Shown piece after piece: positions 14,031 through 15,329 of a DNA stretch of 15,329 nucleotides. This stretch comes from Candidatus Poseidoniaceae archaeon (GTDB lineage Archaea; Thermoplasmatota; Poseidoniia; Poseidoniales; Poseidoniaceae). The stretch is from positions 1 through 15,329 of the forward strand of contig DUHJ01000159.1 in the NCBI GenBank assembly GCA_013330925.1, read 5' to 3'. Each line of letters opens with the position of its first letter. The first letter of the stretch is position 1. Below the pieces are notes generated by a model, which was not told the origin of the DNA, did not search any database, and worked only from the letters and a program-made list of their open reading frames with translations. The translations under genes and the position numbers were made by a program.

Positions 14031-14629
14031 GCACCGACGACGTCCCAAGCGTGGCCACCTTGCCCACGCCGTACGGTGCGTTTCGCATCGAGGTGGTCAA
14101 GGACGAAGGCGGATTGGAACACGTCGCCCTTTCGATGGGCGATTTGAGCGGTCCCGACCCGGTGCTGGTGCGGCTCCATTCAGAATGTTTGACCGGCGAT
14201 GCTTTTGGTTCGCTGCGTTGCGACTGTGGCCCACAACTCAACGCCGCCCTCGCGGCGGTGGCCCAACGAGGATGGGGCTGCGTGTTGTACCTCCGCCAGG
14301 AAGGTCGAGGCATCGGGCTCCACGCCAAAATTCAGGCCTACCATCTGCAAGACCAAGGTGCAGACACCCTTGATGCGAACCTGATGCTTGGGCACCCGGC
14401 CGACGGACGGGATTACACCATGGCCGCGAAGATGCTGACTTCCCTCGGCGTCGGTCAGGTTTCGTTGCTGACCAACAACCCCGACAAGGTCGAACAACTG
14501 CGTTCCTATGGCATTGATGTGGTCGAACGGATCCCCCTCGTCGCTGGCGTTGGCGAGGACAACAGGGACTACCTCCGTACCAAGGCAGAGCGCATGGGTC
14601 ACGAACTTGAGGGCGACGATCTCGCCTGA
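14027..14629 (+). CDS. ribA: GTP cyclohydrolase II
   Basis: A 200-residue GTP cyclohydrolase II, which opens the ring of GTP to give 2,5-diamino-6-ribosylamino-4(3H)-pyrimidinone 5'-phosphate, formate and pyrophosphate, the first step of bacterial-type riboflavin synthesis. From the chosen GTG, the residues align with the numbering I know for the E. coli enzyme: zinc ligands Cys54, Cys65 and Cys67 (SECLTGDAFGSLRCDCG), Tyr105 in KIQAYHL, and catalytic Asp126 and Arg128 in DGRDY. The LYLRQEGRGIGL and LLTNNPDKV motifs are also present. It is stand-alone, without the RibB half of the bifunctional RibBA form. The start overlaps the TusA-like stop as GTGA. Most archaea use the unrelated GTP cyclohydrolase III instead, so a bacterial origin by transfer is likely. 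Confidence 0.95.
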   Translation: MSTDDVPSVATLPTPYGAFRIEVVKDEGGLEHVALSMGDLSGPDPVLVRLHSECLTGDAFGSLRCDCGPQLNAALAAVAQRGWGCVLYLRQEGRGIGLHAKIQAYHLQDQGADTLDANLMLGHPADGRDYTMAAKMLTSLGVGQVSLLTNNPDKVEQLRSYGIDVVERIPLVAGVGEDNRDYLRTKAERMGHELEGDDLA

Positions 14630-14660
14630 ACGTCTGACAGCCGGGTCACCTTTCAGTCGG

Positions 14661-14674
14661 GGTGAAATTTCACC
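14661..14674. promoter_or_regulatory. Perfect 14-bp palindrome, candidate operator
   Basis: GGTGAAATTTCACC equals its own reverse complement over all 14 bases, in the 91-bp spacer between ribA and the next gene, centred about 53 bp before the ATG at 14721. Symmetry with an AT core flanked by G/C arms is typical of a dimeric regulator's binding site. It could alternatively overlap the TATA box. The regulator is unknown. Confidence 0.5.
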
Positions 14675-14678
14675 GCAA

Positions 14679-14717
14679 CGACCTTGATGAAACCGCCCGT
14701 GGGGAGGGCAAGGGTCG
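14679..14717 (+). promoter_or_regulatory. Possible nested stem-loop over the ribosome binding site
   Basis: CGACCTT (14679-14685) can pair with AAGGGTCG (14710-14717, one G bulged), and inside it GCCC (14695-14698) with GGGC (14706-14709). The purine-rich GGGGAGGG and AAGGG that could bind the ribosome fall in the loop and stem just before the ATG at 14721. GC-rich DNA forms such pairings by chance, so this is tentative. Confidence 0.2.
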
Positions 14718-14720
14718 CAC

Positions 14721-15206
14721 ATGGACATTGAGACCGCAGCAAACATTGGCGAAGCCGTGAGCGGCATCGCCATTTTGTTCACCCTGCTGTTCAGCCTGCG
14801 GCAGGTCAAGTTCTGGAACGAGAACCGTCGCTATGAGATCGGTCGTGACCTGGCGGCTCACCTCAACAATCCGATGATCCACCGTGGTTTTGCCGTCACC
14901 ACGAACAAACTTCACGAGGAATTGAGCCTCGAGGAATTGGTGGGGCTGACCCGTGAAGAAAAGGACGCCATGAACGCCACGATGATTGGCATGAACAACA
15001 TCGGTCTTCTCGCCAAGCACGGTCACCTTTCGCTGGATTTGGTCGAAGCTTTTTGCGGCTATTACGTTCGGATCTTTGGGCCACGATGGCGCCGTGCCGT
15101 TGAGGTTCATGCCCAAGCCATGCAGCAAGTTGAATCGGTCAGCACCGTATGGAATGGGCTGTACTGGTTGATGGACACCCTCGAAGGTGACCGTGACGAA
15201 CCCTGA
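14721..15206 (+). CDS. Small one-pass membrane protein of unknown function (DUF4760-like)
   Basis: A 161-residue protein with one N-terminal membrane helix (about 11-27, SGIAILFTLLFSLRQV) and a helical, charged remainder on one side of the membrane. The opening pattern (I-G-E-x-x-S-G-I-A-I-L-F-T-L) and the helical body with a tryptophan near the end (WNGLYWLMD) recall DUF4760-type proteins common in marine bacteria, but the match is from memory and weak. No catalytic motif is visible. An AAGGG lies 6 nt before the ATG. It is preceded by a perfect palindrome and possible leader hairpin, so it may be regulated separately from ribA, which ends 91 bp upstream. Confidence 0.7.
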   Translation: MDIETAANIGEAVSGIAILFTLLFSLRQVKFWNENRRYEIGRDLAAHLNNPMIHRGFAVTTNKLHEELSLEELVGLTREEKDAMNATMIGMNNIGLLAKHGHLSLDLVEAFCGYYVRIFGPRWRRAVEVHAQAMQQVESVSTVWNGLYWLMDTLEGDRDEP

Positions 15207-15248
15207 CACGCTGAATGAGCGGCCCCCCACGGCTCGTGCGTGGTGAAG

Positions 15249-15256
15249 GCTAAACC
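15249..15256 (+). promoter_or_regulatory. Probable TATA box of the gene starting at 15278
   Basis: GCTAAACC has its TA step 26 nt before the ATG at 15278, matching the spacing and composition of the boxes before the RND, Kelch and archaeosortase genes. Confidence 0.4.
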
Positions 15257-15277
15257 TCGCGTGCCGAACCCGTTGGC

Positions 15278-15329
15278 ATGGAGGTGGACCTCATCCTCGG
15301 TCTGGCTGCGGCCGGCACAATGCTGGGCG
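15278..15329 (+). CDS. Start of a gene cut by the window end (partial)
   Basis: The ATG at 15278 opens a frame that runs without a stop to the last base and gives 17 residues: MEVDLILGLAAAGTMLG. The sequence is hydrophobic after the first few residues and could be a signal peptide or first membrane helix. Support comes from the AT-rich box 26 nt upstream and the absence of any other gene in the 71-bp spacer after the DUF4760-like gene. Too little is present to suggest a function. Confidence 0.4.
   Translation, partial: MEVDLILGLAAAGTMLG

Noticed and set aside
14630..14720. A tRNA or FMN riboswitch in the spacer after ribA
   Set aside because: No cloverleaf or T-loop sequence and no conserved riboswitch core could be found; the position after rather than before ribA also argues against it.
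15217..15235. GAGC/GCTC inverted repeat after the DUF4760-like gene as a terminator
   Set aside because: Only four base pairs around an 11-nt loop and no T-run, so support is too weak.

Overview
The window looks like about 15.3 kb of chromosome from a GC-rich archaeon. The archaeal assignment rests on an archaeal/eukaryotic-type RNA polymerase subunit (Rpo11), an archaeal-only DUF2240 protein, an archaeosortase, and AT-rich boxes placed about 25-28 nt upstream of several start codons, as expected for leaderless archaeal transcripts. The mixture of an archaeal core with bacterial-looking genes (a textbook GTP cyclohydrolase II, a TusA-like protein) and very large secreted Kelch/CARDB proteins would suit a marine Thermoplasmatota such as Marine Group II (Poseidoniales). 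That lineage is an inference and no search was run. Coding density is very high. No stretch over 300 bases lacks a gene, and I see no rRNA, tRNA, CRISPR array or insertion sequence.

Layout. Positions 25-1702, minus strand: an information-processing pair, rpo11 followed by truD, with a Shine-Dalgarno for truD overlapping the rpo11 stop. Positions 1815-4385, plus strand: a two-module RND/MMPL transporter whose 3' end overlaps a convergent DUF2240 gene by 10 bp. Positions 4376-9616, minus strand: a 1542-residue secreted, membrane-anchored Kelch + CARDB protein, with the DUF2240 gene downstream as a probable operon partner. Positions 9669-12674, plus strand: a cytosolic HEAT-repeat protein, a 71-residue protein of unknown function, and a DEAD-box RNA helicase with a DbpA-like C-terminal region and a hairpin next to its Shine-Dalgarno. 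Positions 12678-13703, minus strand: an exosortase/archaeosortase-family transpeptidase with an intact Cys-Arg-His triad. Positions 13779-14629, plus strand: a TusA-like gene translationally coupled to ribA. Positions 14721-15206, plus strand: a small one-pass membrane protein behind a perfect 14-bp palindrome. At 15278 a new gene begins and runs off the end.

Functional links. Rpo11 and TruD belong to transcription and tRNA modification, the helicase to RNA remodelling, and RibA to the first step of riboflavin synthesis. The Kelch/CARDB protein, the RND transporter and the archaeosortase are cell-surface functions, but no protein seen here carries an obvious C-terminal sorting signal for that archaeosortase. 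The most distinctive non-coding features are a single AT-rich octamer at the centre of the 52-bp divergent promoter at 9617-9668, the related octamers at four promoter sites, and the palindrome at 14661-14674. I did not find a clear new multi-gene system such as a defence island or biosynthetic cluster.
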